DNA of 64,000 nucleotides from Antitrichia curtipendula. Taxonomy: Eukaryota > Streptophyta > Bryopsida > Hypnales > Leucodontaceae. The stretch lies in NCBI GenBank assembly GCA_951230915.1, contig OX579641.1:3286001-3350000 (forward strand). Direction: 5' to 3'. This document shows positions 1 to 11,985 of the stretch, one piece after another (position 1 is the first letter of the stretch; every line of letters begins with the position of its first letter). Below the pieces are notes generated by a model. The model ran no database searches and was not told the DNA's origin. It saw only the letters and a program-made list of their open reading frames with translations. The position numbers and the translations under genes are program-made.

Positions 1-960
1 ATCACACCACCAACGCCATAAACCTCCCGAAATCAGTCCCACTCATGATACGAGCGCCCCCTCCGTCCAAAAGACTGCCACAGGCCTGTCCTGTCCTGTC
101 CTATCCTGTGCGCGCACAGATCAGCTCACACCCGTCGCCATTAACATGCAATCCTAGCGCAACATGGGAGAGACCGACACGACGGAGACCGACGCAGCTT
201 CGTCACCTCCGCGAAATGCAAAAACGCAAGTGATGAGAGCACTTGGTGAATTGGCCTGACTGACTACTGTTGGTGCAGCGTCGCGACGGATCGATATTAG
301 TCAACTAGCCCCGGCACCTGGCGAGCTCGCCTTCCTTCCGGCAACCCAAGCTCTCGATCACACTCAATAACTTATGTGGAATGCAGAAATGCAGAAACTT
401 GGCAGTGTAACAGAGGTCCGCTGGGGAGCCTCGTTCTCTTACCCTGGCGGGTGGGCTGGTATCTCGATTCCACTGTTCAGCTCTCCGTCTCTTCCTCTGC
501 GGCGCTCCGTCTGTTTTTTCTGAATTTCTCCACAGGTCCGGAGCTTTCAGTTCTCTGGGGTTGATCTTCCCAAGGTGGGTTTTTTTTACTGGGGGAGTGA
601 GCCTGAGCAGGAAAACAATCTAATCTTGCTGTGAAAGGCCCTGTGAAAGTGGAAGAGAATTGGAGTGGGGTGAAGTGAAATCTGTCTGTCTGACTCACTT
701 TCTTCGCACGGGCCGGGGCTCTGGAAATGACTCCAAGCCGGCTTCGTAATTCACGTGACGGAGTTTGCTTGTTGCAGTGGCTCTATGACTCTCTCTCTCT
801 CTCTTTCTCCGAGTCTCATTGCGAGGTAAAGTTACCAGCCAGTTCTTATACGACGTGACTACTCTACTCTACGCTACGTAGGCGGTGGTCGCGATGAGGA
901 ATACGTCGGACTTTTGGGGGGTGAGGTAGTGCTTTTGGAGAGGGAGAGGGTGGAAGTTGG
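1..960. other. GC-richer island, no recognisable gene
   Basis: Base composition is clearly higher in G+C than the following 40 kb. It contains a CT run (788-809) of the kind often seen in plant promoters and 5' leaders. A 31-codon ATG-initiated frame (164-259) starts Met-Gly-Glu-Thr-Asp and could be a first exon or upstream ORF, but nothing supports it beyond the open frame. It is most likely a promoter or leader of a gene lying outside the window to the left, or a gene remnant. Confidence 0.35.
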
Positions 961-1904
961 GAGCAACTGTTTTTGTTGTTGTTGTTGCTGTTTTTTTGTT
1001 TTTTTTGTGTTGACAATAATTGCCATCATTTGGGATAGGGTACAGTAGTGTATTGTATGTGAGTACTTTGCTATTGGTGATGGTGTACGTATTTTATTGG
1101 AAGAGGGGAGAAAGGTGAACTACATTTTGTATGTCGAACCCTTTATATGGAACTTTCACTGAGGAGGTAAATAATAGAGATATTCTTGAAGTCCAACTCC
1201 AACTTTAGTTGTTGTTGTTGTTTTCCGAACAAGCGGACACGCTTTAGTTCACATCAAGAATGACTGGAGCATCACACTGAGTTAGAGGAATCAAACACCA
1301 ACAACGATCCAAAACACTCAAGAAGGAGTAGGGTGAGTCACAAGTAGCCCCCCCAAAAATCTACCTTCAACGAGTTTGGAGAATGGTTAATCCTCATTTT
1401 AAGTCAAGTACAATTTCTTCAACATAAGTTGGAGGAATTGGATGATGGTTGTCCAACCAAATTAAGCCACACATAACCTTCACCAAATTAAATGGGAATG
1501 AGGTTTCATTATTTTGACTCCCCTTAAAAATAAAAATAAACGATCAAAGGTGCTTAAGCTTCTGGTAGACTTATTATAGACCCCCTACCATTGAAAGTCA
1601 AATTTCAACAACATTGATTGGCATCATCCGTAGAGAGCCTCATTCAATTTCTCAAAGGATGCTTTAATTGCAATATATCAAGCTATATGAATTTTATGTT
1701 ATTTGTCCTTGATTTCTGTAATTATAGACTACCTTAGGTTTGTTTAAATGCCATTTATGTCCCTTGCATTTGAAGTGTTAATTGAATTTTTTTTATATGA
1801 GTGAAAACTTTTATGATTGAAAATCTTCTTAGTCAAAGAATTATGTAAATTTAAATATCATGAAAATTTAATCTATTGGTCTAATTAAGCTTATTTTTTA
1901 GATC
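961..1904. other. AT-rich spacer
   Basis: No coding frame, RNA gene or clear repeat boundary seen. Short TTG-type runs lie near 973-990 and 1208-1221. Confidence 0.5.
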
Positions 1905-2104
1905 CAGTTTGAAGTCAACCTATTGTATTGGATCATATAGTTGCTCAAAAATCATGACAAAGTTCAAGATATTTGAATATATTATGTAGTGCCTTGATAA
2001 GCACCAATTTGAAGTCAACCTATTGTATTGGATCTTGTAGTTGCTCAAAAATCATGACAAAGTTCAAGATATTTGAACATATTATGTAGTGCCTTGATAA
2101 GCAC
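1905..2104. repeat. 100-bp tandem duplication
   Basis: Two adjacent copies (about 1905-2004 and 2005-2104) with a period of exactly 100 bp. Both contain GAAGTCAACC (1911 and 2011) and end in AGTGCCTTGATAAGCAC (1988 and 2088). I count three mismatches, so the duplication is fairly recent. Confidence 0.85.
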
Positions 2105-2985
2105 AAAAGCCTTCATTTCAAACATTGATCCTGCCACCATCACACTACACCGCCCTTTGGACCCCAAAATTCTATTAGAGTGAGATGGCCTAATTCTATT
2201 AGGAGGGATGTTAACATCCATAACTTCAATCCGCCACTTCCAATGATCCAAAATTATCCATTTATTTTCTAAAATAAAGAAACAACATTGATCCAAAACC
2301 AAAGTATTTCTATAAGTTTCTTCTTTCAAATGTGGATTATGCCCCCATGATGTTAGCCAAACAAATTGAGTCCATTGGTTTAATATTTGTAAACCGTTCC
2401 TTTATTAGTTATTGGGCATCTCTTTCACTCACAACACATTTAATTGAAAAAGGTCGCTAGAACTAACTTAGAGTATACCTAGTGCTACCTTGGTAACTAG
2501 GCACTGCCATGGTATATGCCGTTTGTGTTTACGTCCCCTTTTTTTATTTTTAAATGTGTCTCTTCCCATTGCACACGCTTCAACCCAACAACAGTACTGA
2601 AAACCCTAAACAACTCAACAACAATGCGAGAGTTGTTGACGTGGTGGTGGCAGGTGAAATGGATGGTTTCACTAGCAAAGTCCTTTCCCTTTTACGTCCT
2701 TCAAGACTCCATCGTTGTCAGAATACATGTTGACCAAAGAAACCAAGGAGTATCCAGACATTTGGAGTGCACAACAAAAGACCACTAATTATTGTTGTGC
2801 GGGAGACAAGAAGTCCCGCGCTCAAGAAGGTGGTTACATAGAAAGTACCATTAGCATTGGGGGCAAGTTTCTATTGCTATTTTGGGACCCATGCAAAACT
2901 TACCATTGATGTGCATCTTTACGTGCCGGGTTGAGGATGCTCTTACACTAAATCCCAACAAGCCAGCCCTAGCCCTTGGGCCAAG
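2105..2985. other. Spacer without recognisable gene
   Basis: Short open frames exist on both strands, but none resembles a known family or has exon-like borders. No repeat boundary seen. Confidence 0.4.
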
Positions 2986-2989
2986 ATGA

Positions 2990-3200
2990 ACCGCCCCAAA
3001 GTCATTCCAAGGGTGCATGTAAAATAAAAGACCTCCTATTTTGTGCTTGATTGATTTCTCTTGTGCACCTACCCAAGTCATTTTTGGGTCTCTAATTATA
3101 AATATGAATTCAAAATTTGCAAATTTTATCATGCGTGGCAAATTAAAAAAATCAGCATATTCCCTAGGGGACGAGCAACAACGGTTCACCCCTTGGCCCT
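2990..3200 (+). repeat. Dispersed repeat R, copy 1
   Basis: About 200 bp matching, in inverted orientation, the stretch near 30735-30965. Shared landmarks include GCATGTAAAATAAAAG, CAAGTCATTT followed by GGG and CTCTAATT, and ATATGAA(T/C)TCAAAATTTGC. Non-coding. Ends not determined. Confidence 0.6.
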
Positions 3201-3239
3201 TGTTATTATTTTCCCCCAGCAAGGCAAAAAGCTACCATT

Positions 3240-3830
3240 ATTTTGGGGATAATGGAGGCCAAGGACTCCCCCCCAGGGTATCTCAATAATTCAGATACTG
3301 AGCCCACAGTATATGTGTCGTGACAGAGCTGGGTCAAGGGCCGCAAGGGGAACTTACTAGTACGTATGTACTGTCGATTCAAGCCTTTAGCCCTTTAGGG
3401 AGGACAACTACTATTTTTGCCAGGGCAGGGGCACCTGGGCAGGCGTATGGGCAGGGGGGAGAAAAAGCATGGAATGGAGGGGGTTTACTTTTTTTAATTT
3501 ATTTAATTTAAGGCGGGGGGAGGCTATTTTACGTTTCAAGTGAATGGTGGGCCTTGCCCTTTACAGCTAACCTCATTCCTGGGTGGACGGAGAGGAGGGT
3601 TTCGGTGGGCTTTAGGGTCTACCTTTTGCTTTTATTTTCCCGCATTCCTCCTCCTTAGTTGGGTTCAAAACTGGGGTAGCTGTCTTTTTGGCGTGCAAAT
3701 TTGAGCCCAAAAAAAAGTTTTTATTTTTATTTTTGGAAACAAGGGAAACTAGGGGAGGGGGACTTTATTCATGGCCGCATCTAATGGGAGTCTGCTCTTA
3801 AAGTCTGCCATTTAAGAACTGATTGCATTT
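3240..3830. other. G-rich spacer
   Basis: G-rich runs on the plus strand (for example around 3430-3530 and 3580-3610) in an otherwise AT-rich neighbourhood. No gene recognised. Confidence 0.35.
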
Positions 3831-3844
3831 GGGGGAAGCGAAAC

Positions 3845-4115
3845 TCCTCCAAACCCTAAACCCTAAAATCCTCCAAACAACTTTCAGTAAATGTTACTAG
3901 GAAGTAAAAATGGAATTGGCATCAAACCCCAAGTTGTTTCATATTTTTTGGGCATTTGAGAAATTTGTTACAAATTTTTTTAAGTTGAAATGTAGTAGTC
4001 ACTACAAGCAACCACCTCCAAAAATGCACACTATTGGTACATTGAAGGAAGTAAAATGTACCTCCATATTAGGGATCACTTTTAAAGCACGGGCATTTTT
4101 AGAACACACCACCTT
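3845..4115. repeat. Family F-like fragment with telomere-type heptamers
   Basis: Two adjacent CCCTAAA units occur near 3852-3867. The following sequence contains ATTGGCATC and TTTCATATTTTTTGGG, which recur near 32330-32365 in the TIR element at 32229-32556. Boundaries uncertain. Confidence 0.4.
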
Positions 4116-4119
4116 ATAA

Positions 4120-5470
4120 TTCCTTTATTGAAGGTAAGGTGACCATATCCATTCATGTCCCCTCCTCAATCCTAAGCCCTACCTTTGGACCCATTCCCAA
4201 CCTATTCATAATTCAATTAAAGTGAAGTCTACTTACTGACACAAATATCCTACACTCGAGTCAAATTTGTTCAAAAATAATTCAAAATATAATTCAATAT
4301 GACATGCAATGAAATTTTCAAAAAGTATAACGTAGCATAATTGAATAATGTAGAAAATATTAATTAAAAAAATGTAGACTCAAAAAAAAAATGAAAAATA
4401 TTAAACATACCAAGGTGATTGCTTTATAAATGTAAAATTTATAACAAATAATGGAAATTTTTCCAATTTATCTACATCAATCATGCCAAGTAGAGCATTT
4501 TTATTTATTTTTATCTAATACATTGCAACATATTTCTTGAAGCTTTTTCAATGAATATTAATTGCATAAATTATATTTTTCACAACATTTACCATCCATC
4601 CAATGGATGGGTGAGCACTGAAGAGTTAAGGATACATTCATAAAAAGGAAGATATCTTATTTTTGATAGGAACAAAATTTCTCCGCTAAGATCAAGAGGG
4701 GCAAAATAATTCCACTATAGTTGCATTCAATCTCAAGTGTCTATTGTCTTAAGTATTTTTTTAATCTCTTTTAGGATTAAGATAGGACCCCTTGGTATAA
4801 ATGTACCCCAAGAGTCTACATTTAGTAGGAGGATGATGAACATTTTTTGAAGGCTTGGTTATTGTGGAGGTTGTATGAAAGAATGAAGTGCATCCAAGTA
4901 TGTTGGAAAGATGATTTTGTCTATTCTTCAATGATGTGACTAACTCAATTACTTCATGTTCTATGATTTTTGTACACGGGTTTAAATCACTTCACGTGGA
5001 GATGGAAAGAAAAAAAAAATTGATTTCAAAAGGACTTAATATATTGTTAAAAAATGACCAATTTTAATGACTATGTCACAAAAAATATAATTCAAATGAG
5101 GTCAAATTCATAAAGAATGTTATATAATTTGGTTTGTGGATGCATGGATAAATAAGTTCTACTCAAAATTAGCAATGTAGCTTAAAATACAAACATGCGT
5201 TCAATTCTTGATCAAAAAAAGAAAAAACACAAGTTCCAATTATCTAAATGCATATATCCATATATACAAAATCTGATTTGGACATTCTTTGGCCATGAAT
5301 TCCCCAAACACCGCTACTAATAGGTATTATATGTTCCACAATCACTCACAACCATTCACCTTCTTATTCTATTTTTTTTTACGTAGAGAATAACTTTTAA
5401 ATATGAGAATATATTTTTTGCTATACATGGGAGTACTTTTAACTTCTATTGGTGTTGGACACCACCATAC
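4120..5470. other. AT-rich spacer
   Basis: No gene, RNA or well-bounded repeat recognised. Confidence 0.5.
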
Positions 5471-5476
5471 ATATAT

Positions 5477-5975
5477 GAACTAGTATTTTTTCTGTACAAA
5501 ACACTCAAATAATTTGACTCCCTATTTTTAGAATTATTTTTCCTTTCCAACTACTTCCAACCAATCATATGCCTTTTTAACGCACCAAATCTATGTCAAA
5601 TTCTACAAGAGTAACCAATCATATAAACTAGTATTCTTCTATACAAAAAATTTACTTTTGAAAAAAAATTCTCAAATAATTTGGCTCCCTATTCTTAGAA
5701 CTATGTTTCCTTTGCAACTACTTCCATCCAATCATATGTATTTTTTTTGTAATGCATCAAATCTACGTCACGTTCCATGGGAATAATCGGATATATAAAC
5801 TAGTATGTTTCTATACCAAAATCATACCTTTGATAAAATAAAATATGAACTAAAAATAATTTGGCTAACCTATTTTTAGGATCATGTTTTCTTTGCGACT
5901 ACTTCCACCCAATCATATGTTTTTTTTTCTTCTAAACGCATCAAATCTATGTCGCATTCCACGTGAGCGACCGGA
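5477..5975. repeat. Three-unit degenerate tandem array
   Basis: Three units begin near 5477, 5625 and 5797, each at an AACTAGTAT motif. Each carries AATAATTTG(G/A)CT, then a ...CTACTTCCA(A/T/C)CCAATCATATG block, then a CATCAAATCTA-like block. Unit spacing is about 148, 172 and 175 bp. Confidence 0.75.
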
Positions 5976-7100
5976 CGCGGTTCAAAAGCATGCCAAGTAC
6001 ATATTCCCTCCTCGTCCATCCCGTCCGTCCCTTGGCTAACTTATCCCGACTGCAGTACCTTACCCCCACATTTCCCTGCGTGTCTGCGTCTCGATCCGCA
6101 GCCCATTTGGACTTTCAAATGCCGAGAAACGGGAGACGATGTTCATGTTCCATCAGTTTTATTCGAAATTCTGCGCTTATTTTTCAAATCCAACGCCCCG
6201 GCTTGCTTTGCCTTTTTTTCTTTTCTTTTTTTTTTCCGCTTGGAGTGTGTCAATCATCTATCGAGGCCACTCACGCGACGGACAAACAAACCGATGGACA
6301 AACTCCCTCCCCCCTTTGGATCCCACGACAGGGCCTTAGTTTGTACTGTACAGCCACGGAAGAAAAATTATAATATTCCGTAAGGGATTTATTTGGGTTG
6401 GCATATGAAACACCCCGCGAACGTCGGGGGCCCATCCTCGGCAGCATTATGAGGCAGCCTGCAGCTGTAAAGAATCACTGAGTACAGTAATAAAACACAT
6501 GGGGGGAGCTTTCGGGGTCCCTGGCTCGCCCTTCTTGGCAATGAATTCATCACCCTTTTCCTTCGTGCCAAAAAAATTGAAAAACACGGAGTGACGACGT
6601 TGGGAAAAAAAACAAAAGAAAACAAATCCAACAACATGTTTCATGGAAATTGTTCGCACGGGTGCTTACTCGCTTTTTTATCATGTACAAAAAATGTACA
6701 CACTAGTACATGGCATGCTGGTACAACAACAACAACGCTTGTGTCCCTTATCCCCCCGCCCACTTTGCAACAGAAAGTCCATTGTGTTTGAATTTGTAAA
6801 ACAAATAAGTCAAAAAAAGCAAATGTACAGTTTACTCTTTGGTGTTGAAAAAGACCAAAAAAACAAAAAAATTCAAAAGTTTATGACGACAGCACATTGA
6901 TCTGTGTCTGATGGTGTAGTGTCAACCACCAAAACATGGCCCCGGCCCTATGACGGGGATGTGCCGGGAAAGAGGTCGGATGATGCTTCTCGGAAATTTC
7001 ATTGTTGTGATGCGGCCTGTACTACTAACCCTTTTTATGGCCTTGTACCAATGCATGGATGTTTTTTGGAACTATGAAGTTTGAAATTGTATTCAAAATC
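5976..7100. other. GC-richer stretch, no recognisable gene
   Basis: Composition rises compared with the flanks (6000-6400, 6420-6560 and 6930-7000). Open frames here are short and unlike known proteins. It could be promoter-type DNA or a remnant. No function assigned. Confidence 0.3.
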
Positions 7101-7624
7101 TATTATAAATGTTTTTCTATGGATTATTTAAAAAAAAAGTTAAAAAACATTAAAAAATAATAATACAATCAATTACAAATTGTCGTGGTCAGGCGATAAA
7201 CATTTGAAATCAAGAGTCTTTAGAATACTTTGTTTGGCCGAAGTGTATTTGCCTTCGATGTATCTCTAAATTATCCTCATTTACAAATAATTGTCATCTC
7301 TCTTAACCCTTTAAGAAGTGGATGTTTGAATTTTTGAACAGTAGATGAACACAAATTAAACATGTCTAAGCACACAAGTGTTTTTTTCTTCCATCTAAAT
7401 TTTTTTAGATTTTTGTGTTAGTTGTCTAATATTTGTACATAGTAAATTTTCAAAACTAACATTTTATAGCTTGGGGGGTGTAGGTATATTTAACCTCAAA
7501 AAATCAAGTTCTCTAGTGCAAAGAACTACCTATCAAAAACAAACTTGAATAAATAAGTATAATATTAAAATGGACATGATTTATGTATCATAATTTACAA
7601 TTTTTTTATAGAAATTATCATTAA
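7101..7624. other. AT-rich spacer
   Basis: Nothing recognised. Confidence 0.5.
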
Positions 7625-7768
<144 letters not shown>

Positions 7769-8100
7769 CGTTGCATTTGATATTGCATCTTCACAATTCT
7801 AAAAAACATGGCTATCCCTTGGACTTTAGGGTTAACCAACAAAAAAACTTCACTAGCGAACAATAGGAATTTAAAACTATTTTGAGGCAATCAATAGTAG
7901 TTGAATAATTTCATATTGCAACAACGTCAAGTTGAAGGCAATTTAGCATGGATTCTATTGTATTTTCTTACCCACACTTTCAAAATCCATAAAGGTTTAA
8001 TACCCTCTCTCGGTGCCTATAGAGATTTACTTAGTTGCAGTGAAATTTAGTGTATTTACTAGTGAAAATCCTGTAGTAGAAGACCAATGAAACGATTCAT

Positions 8101-8697
8101 GAGATGATCCTAGGGAGGACACTCCCTGCATTTTAGCAATCCACGTGCGACGGAATCTGTAATACATGTAATACATCTTAAAATTTAATTGTTTTTCAAA
8201 AAAAAATTATGGATAGATTTTACTACTTCAAAAAGTTTATATTTTGAATTATTGATATTTTTTTATGCTAATAGTAATTAGTTATAAACTTTTTAAGAAA
8301 AAAGATACACTATAAAGCTGAAAATAACTTTCACACCCCTATATTATATAAGAAAAATTTGAAAAATTAAAAAAAAATTCTATAGAATAGCTTTCTATTG
8401 AAAGTTTATTTTGGTTGAATATTGATGCAATAGTCATCTTCATGTGAGCTCTATAAATATTTTAGTTGGAAAACATGTCATTTTAGTTCATTTTTCAACC
8501 CTTTCTAGACAATATATCTTATGTTATTTGGAATTAAATTTTTTGTCAATAGAAACCTTTAGTCATTGTTAAACAAAGGACAAAATTTTAGGATGAAATT
8601 ATAGTTTATTCAAAAGTAAATAGGGGTTCAAAAAATCACTCCGCCACACGTGGGTACCCCAAATGTAGTGAGAGTGACCTCTCCAAGGAGATGATCC
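8101..8697. repeat. Degenerate TIR element (relative of 16918-17483)
   Basis: The internal part (8190-8430) matches 17150-17400 in inverted orientation, including the landmark GAAA(A)TAACTTTCACACCCC. The left end carries CTAGGGAGGACACTC and the right end CTCTCCAAGGAG, resembling degraded forms of the GTCTCGGGGAGGTCACTTAG terminus of the better preserved copy. Confidence 0.5.
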
Positions 8698-8699
8698 AT

Positions 8700-9040
8700 A
8701 TGTGCAATGAAATTATTTCATTAATGTTTTTTAAAAAATGAAAAATGAAAATCCTTTGAATATTATTTTAGTGATAAAAACTAAAAAAAACTACACCAAA
8801 ATGGTTATTTAGTTTGGGTGAATAATTTATTAGAATGAAAATTAGTATGACCAATCTAACAATGTCACCCTTGCACATTACAAATGCTACAATGCCACCA
8901 CTGCAATAGGGTACAATAATCTCACAAAATAGTTTCTTCTCATGTAGATTCAACAAAAAGTTTGTGAACTTCAAGATGCTCTTGCATCCTTGAAAATGTG
9001 TAGTTTTTCAAATCCCAAATCGTGTTGGAATTGTTGTTAA
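8700..9040. other. AT-rich spacer
   Basis: No feature recognised. Confidence 0.45.
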
Positions 9041-9050
9041 GTGTACTTGA

Positions 9051-9660
9051 ATGTCATTACAAACATATACTTGTATAATTCAAAATCATGCAATAACTTG
9101 GATTTGGCTTTGGCAATTGCATTACTCTAAAAAGAACTATCTCAATGCAAAATACAGAGCAAAAGATTTGCTCCCATTTGCTTCCAAATACTTGCATTGG
9201 ATAGAAAAAAATACTAAAGTAAAGTTATCTAGAGTGATGAGTCATTTTTTGCTGGAGATTGGAAATAACTCTTGAAAAATTACAGTATGGCAAAAAGTAT
9301 ATGAGAAACATGCCTAAAATTGTCTAGAGACTACTTTTAATTATAGCCTAACATTTGTGATGGTTTGGGGTACCTTCATAGGTTTGACAAGAGTTCTTTA
9401 GTCACCATGCTTCAAGGTGTAAGAAGTGCCACCCATTTTGTTTATAAAATTTATAAAAATATATTGATGGTTACTATCTTGTGCATGAACAAACTGACGA
9501 GTTCAAGCTTATGGAAGGTGGTGCTCTAGTGGAGACAAATTCATGGTACAAAGAAGTTAGTTTGGCCTTCTAATTCACCATATCCAAATCTTACAGAGAA
9601 CCTTGGATGGTAGCACTAGATCATGGTAGAGTGTATAGAAAAATTCTTTCTCTCCCTCTA
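9051..9660 (+). pseudogene. Tc1/mariner-type transposase remnant
   Basis: Read across frameshifts, the plus strand gives the blocks of a Tc1/mariner (IS630-type) DDE transposase in the right order. An AKYRAKDLLPFASKYLHW-like block lies near 9150-9200, an SDE-type block near 9235, VMVWGTF at 9357-9377, an MEGGA block at 9511, and WPSNSP followed by PNLTEN at 9563-9605. In active relatives the third block is an MQDGA-type motif and the last is SPDLNPIEN. Here the second catalytic Asp is Gly and the Asp of SPD is Tyr. The interval between these two blocks is short for the family, and stops and frameshifts break the frame. It is a dead copy. No terminal inverted repeats were found, so only the gene remnant is delimited. 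Confidence 0.62.
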
Positions 9661-9940
9661 ACGTTATTATGATATTCAAATACACTTTACTAAAATTCTA
9701 AACAATTTGCAATTAAAAAATTTGTGCAATTTCAAGCATCTTGAAGTTTATGTTTTTTTTTATTAATTTGCCTAGGAAGAAAAATTTGTAAGATTATTTT
9801 ATCCTATTGTAAAACCAAGGTTGAATAGTATGTCTTTATGATAAATAGTTTCAATCATATTGAATAACCATTTTAATGTAGCATTTTGATTATCTTTCAT
9901 GTGATAACTCATTTAGAATTTCATCCCCGCTTTCACAAAG
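9661..9940. other. AT-rich spacer
   Basis: Nothing recognised. Confidence 0.4.
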
Positions 9941-9944
9941 TGAA

Positions 9945-10157
9945 TCAAAACAAGGGTCAGTTTCAATGTAAATACACCTAATAATGCCCAAATAAGCATC
10001 GAAGCATGCTATCATTAAATAACATTAACTTTTGTTCAATCTCGTTCAAAAACAAGGGTCAGTTTCAATGTAAATACACCTAATAATGACCAAATAAGCA
10101 TCAAAGCATGGTTGCTATCATTAAATAACATTAACTTTTGTTCAATCTCGTTCAAAA
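9945..10157. repeat. Tandem duplication, period about 102-106 bp
   Basis: Two adjacent copies both contain CAAGGGTCAGTTTCAATG (from 9951 and 10053) and end in TTCAATCTCGTTCAAAA (10035 and 10141). The second copy has a 4-bp insertion. Few other differences. Confidence 0.85.
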
Positions 10158-10324
10158 GTGAAAAAGAATTCAATGCATTTTAAAACCCATATAAAAACAA
10201 AAACAAACTAAAATTTCAAAACAAGTGTAAAACTATACTTAGAAAAAGACTAATGTGGAGTTTCTCTCTGCATTTTAGCCAAAAATGTTTAGCCGGGTCA
10301 ATTTTGGATTACAATTAAGATGAA

Positions 10325-10711
<387 letters not shown>

Positions 10712-10959
10712 ATAACTGGACATGGTTGGCCAAGGGTAAACATCAAAAATTGTCCCTTATTTTGTGTTGCATTTAAAAAAAAAATCTTCATCCCCTAGAC
10801 TAATTAGGGGTATCTGATTGAAAATATGAATTCAAAATTTCATCATTTTTTGCAAAAAAAATTCCAGTGTTTTCCACCAGGCAATGAGGGGGCAAAGAGG
10901 GGGGCAATGAAGGGGGCCAATGATCGGAAAACCCGGTAGCTAGTGCAAAGCTAGCCGGA
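10712..10959. other. Spacer with a possible repeat R fragment
   Basis: AAATATGAATTCAAAATTT near 10823-10841 recalls the R family at 2990-3200. Otherwise no gene seen. It ends at the GGAAT target-site duplication of the copia element (10960-10964). Confidence 0.35.
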
Positions 10960-10964
10960 GGAAT

Positions 10965-11162
10965 TGTTGCGAAGGAAGCAGAGCATGGACACAGAAAATA
11001 TATAATGCAATAAGAAGTTCTAAGTAATAATGTATTATGGTTACATAATCATACATATATAGGAGGTATCAGTAGTAGTGTCACTAGTAGTGAGATCTAC
11101 TTTTACCTTATCCTAAGTCTCACTTAACCTAAGTTAACTGGGATCGTTATCTTATCTCAACA
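10965..11162 (-). repeat. copia 3' LTR
   Basis: Begins TGTTGCGAAGG and ends CTCAACA on the plus strand, so both strands read TGTTG...CAACA. It is 198 bp, equal in length to the partner at 13086-13283 and about 95% identical. It is the 3' LTR because the polypurine tract lies on its internal side in the minus orientation. Confidence 0.92.
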
Positions 11163-11253
11163 CTCCTCCTCGATCCCGGGTTACCTCATTAAAAAACTTA
11201 ACTGTGACAAAAATCTTTATAAGGAAAATTCACAGAAAGAAAAAGAGCGTAAC

Positions 11254-11985
11254 CTAATGTGTAACTAGATCTTGAAGAGATCTCATGCCAGCTTCTTGAA
11301 CCAATCGTTTGTGAGTGTAAGCAGGGAGTGCCTTTGTAAGTATGTCAGCAATGTTGTTGGAGGATTGAACTTTCTTTACTTCAATTTCTCCTGATTCAAT
11401 AAGGTCTTGGGTAAATCCAAAGATTTGTGGACTGATGTGCTTCGTTCGATCAGCCTTGATGAATCCACCTGTAACTTGCGCCACGCATGCTGCATTATCT
11501 TCAAAAATCGTTGTCGGTTGTGTACTATGGCTAAGTTCACATTGATCTGAAATGATCTTGTCAATTGTCCGTAATCAAACTGCTTCTCTTGTCGCTTCAT
11601 GGAATGCAATTAACTCCGCATGGTTGGTTGATGTTGCAGTCACTGTCTGCTTCACAGACTTCCATGATATGGGTGCGTTGTTATGTAGGAAGATATAACT
11701 TGTCTGGGACTTGCCCGTGTTTTCATCCGATTTGAAACCAACATCTGCATATCCAACTAAATTTGATGGTCCAGTCTTTGTATAATGAAGTCCTAAGTCT
11801 TCTGTTCCACGAAGATACCTAAACAGATGCTTGACTCCATTCCAATGTCGCATCGTAGGCTTCTGACTATGCCAAGCTAACACGCTTGTTGCAAATGATA
11901 TATCTGGCCGAGTATATATAGATAAATATAACAAAGCTCCGACTACTGAGAGGTACTGTTTGCTATCATATTCCTCCTCTTGATT
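11254..11985 (-). pseudogene. copia pol fragment: RT C-terminus and RNase H
   Basis: In the element's sense orientation (minus) this reads the end of the reverse-transcriptase region (YLSVVGALLYL, YTRPDISFA, LFRYLRGT, LVGYAD) and then the RNase H domain (NHAELIAFHEA). A frameshift follows near 11575-11610, and a second frame carries the C-terminal NIADILTKALP block typical of copia polyproteins. The shift and missing upstream domains make it a pseudogene. The part 11663-11979 is duplicated in inverted orientation at 12468-12784. Confidence 0.85.

Noticed and set aside
3852..3867. Interstitial telomere
   Set aside because: Only two heptamers; too short for a telomeric array or fusion scar.
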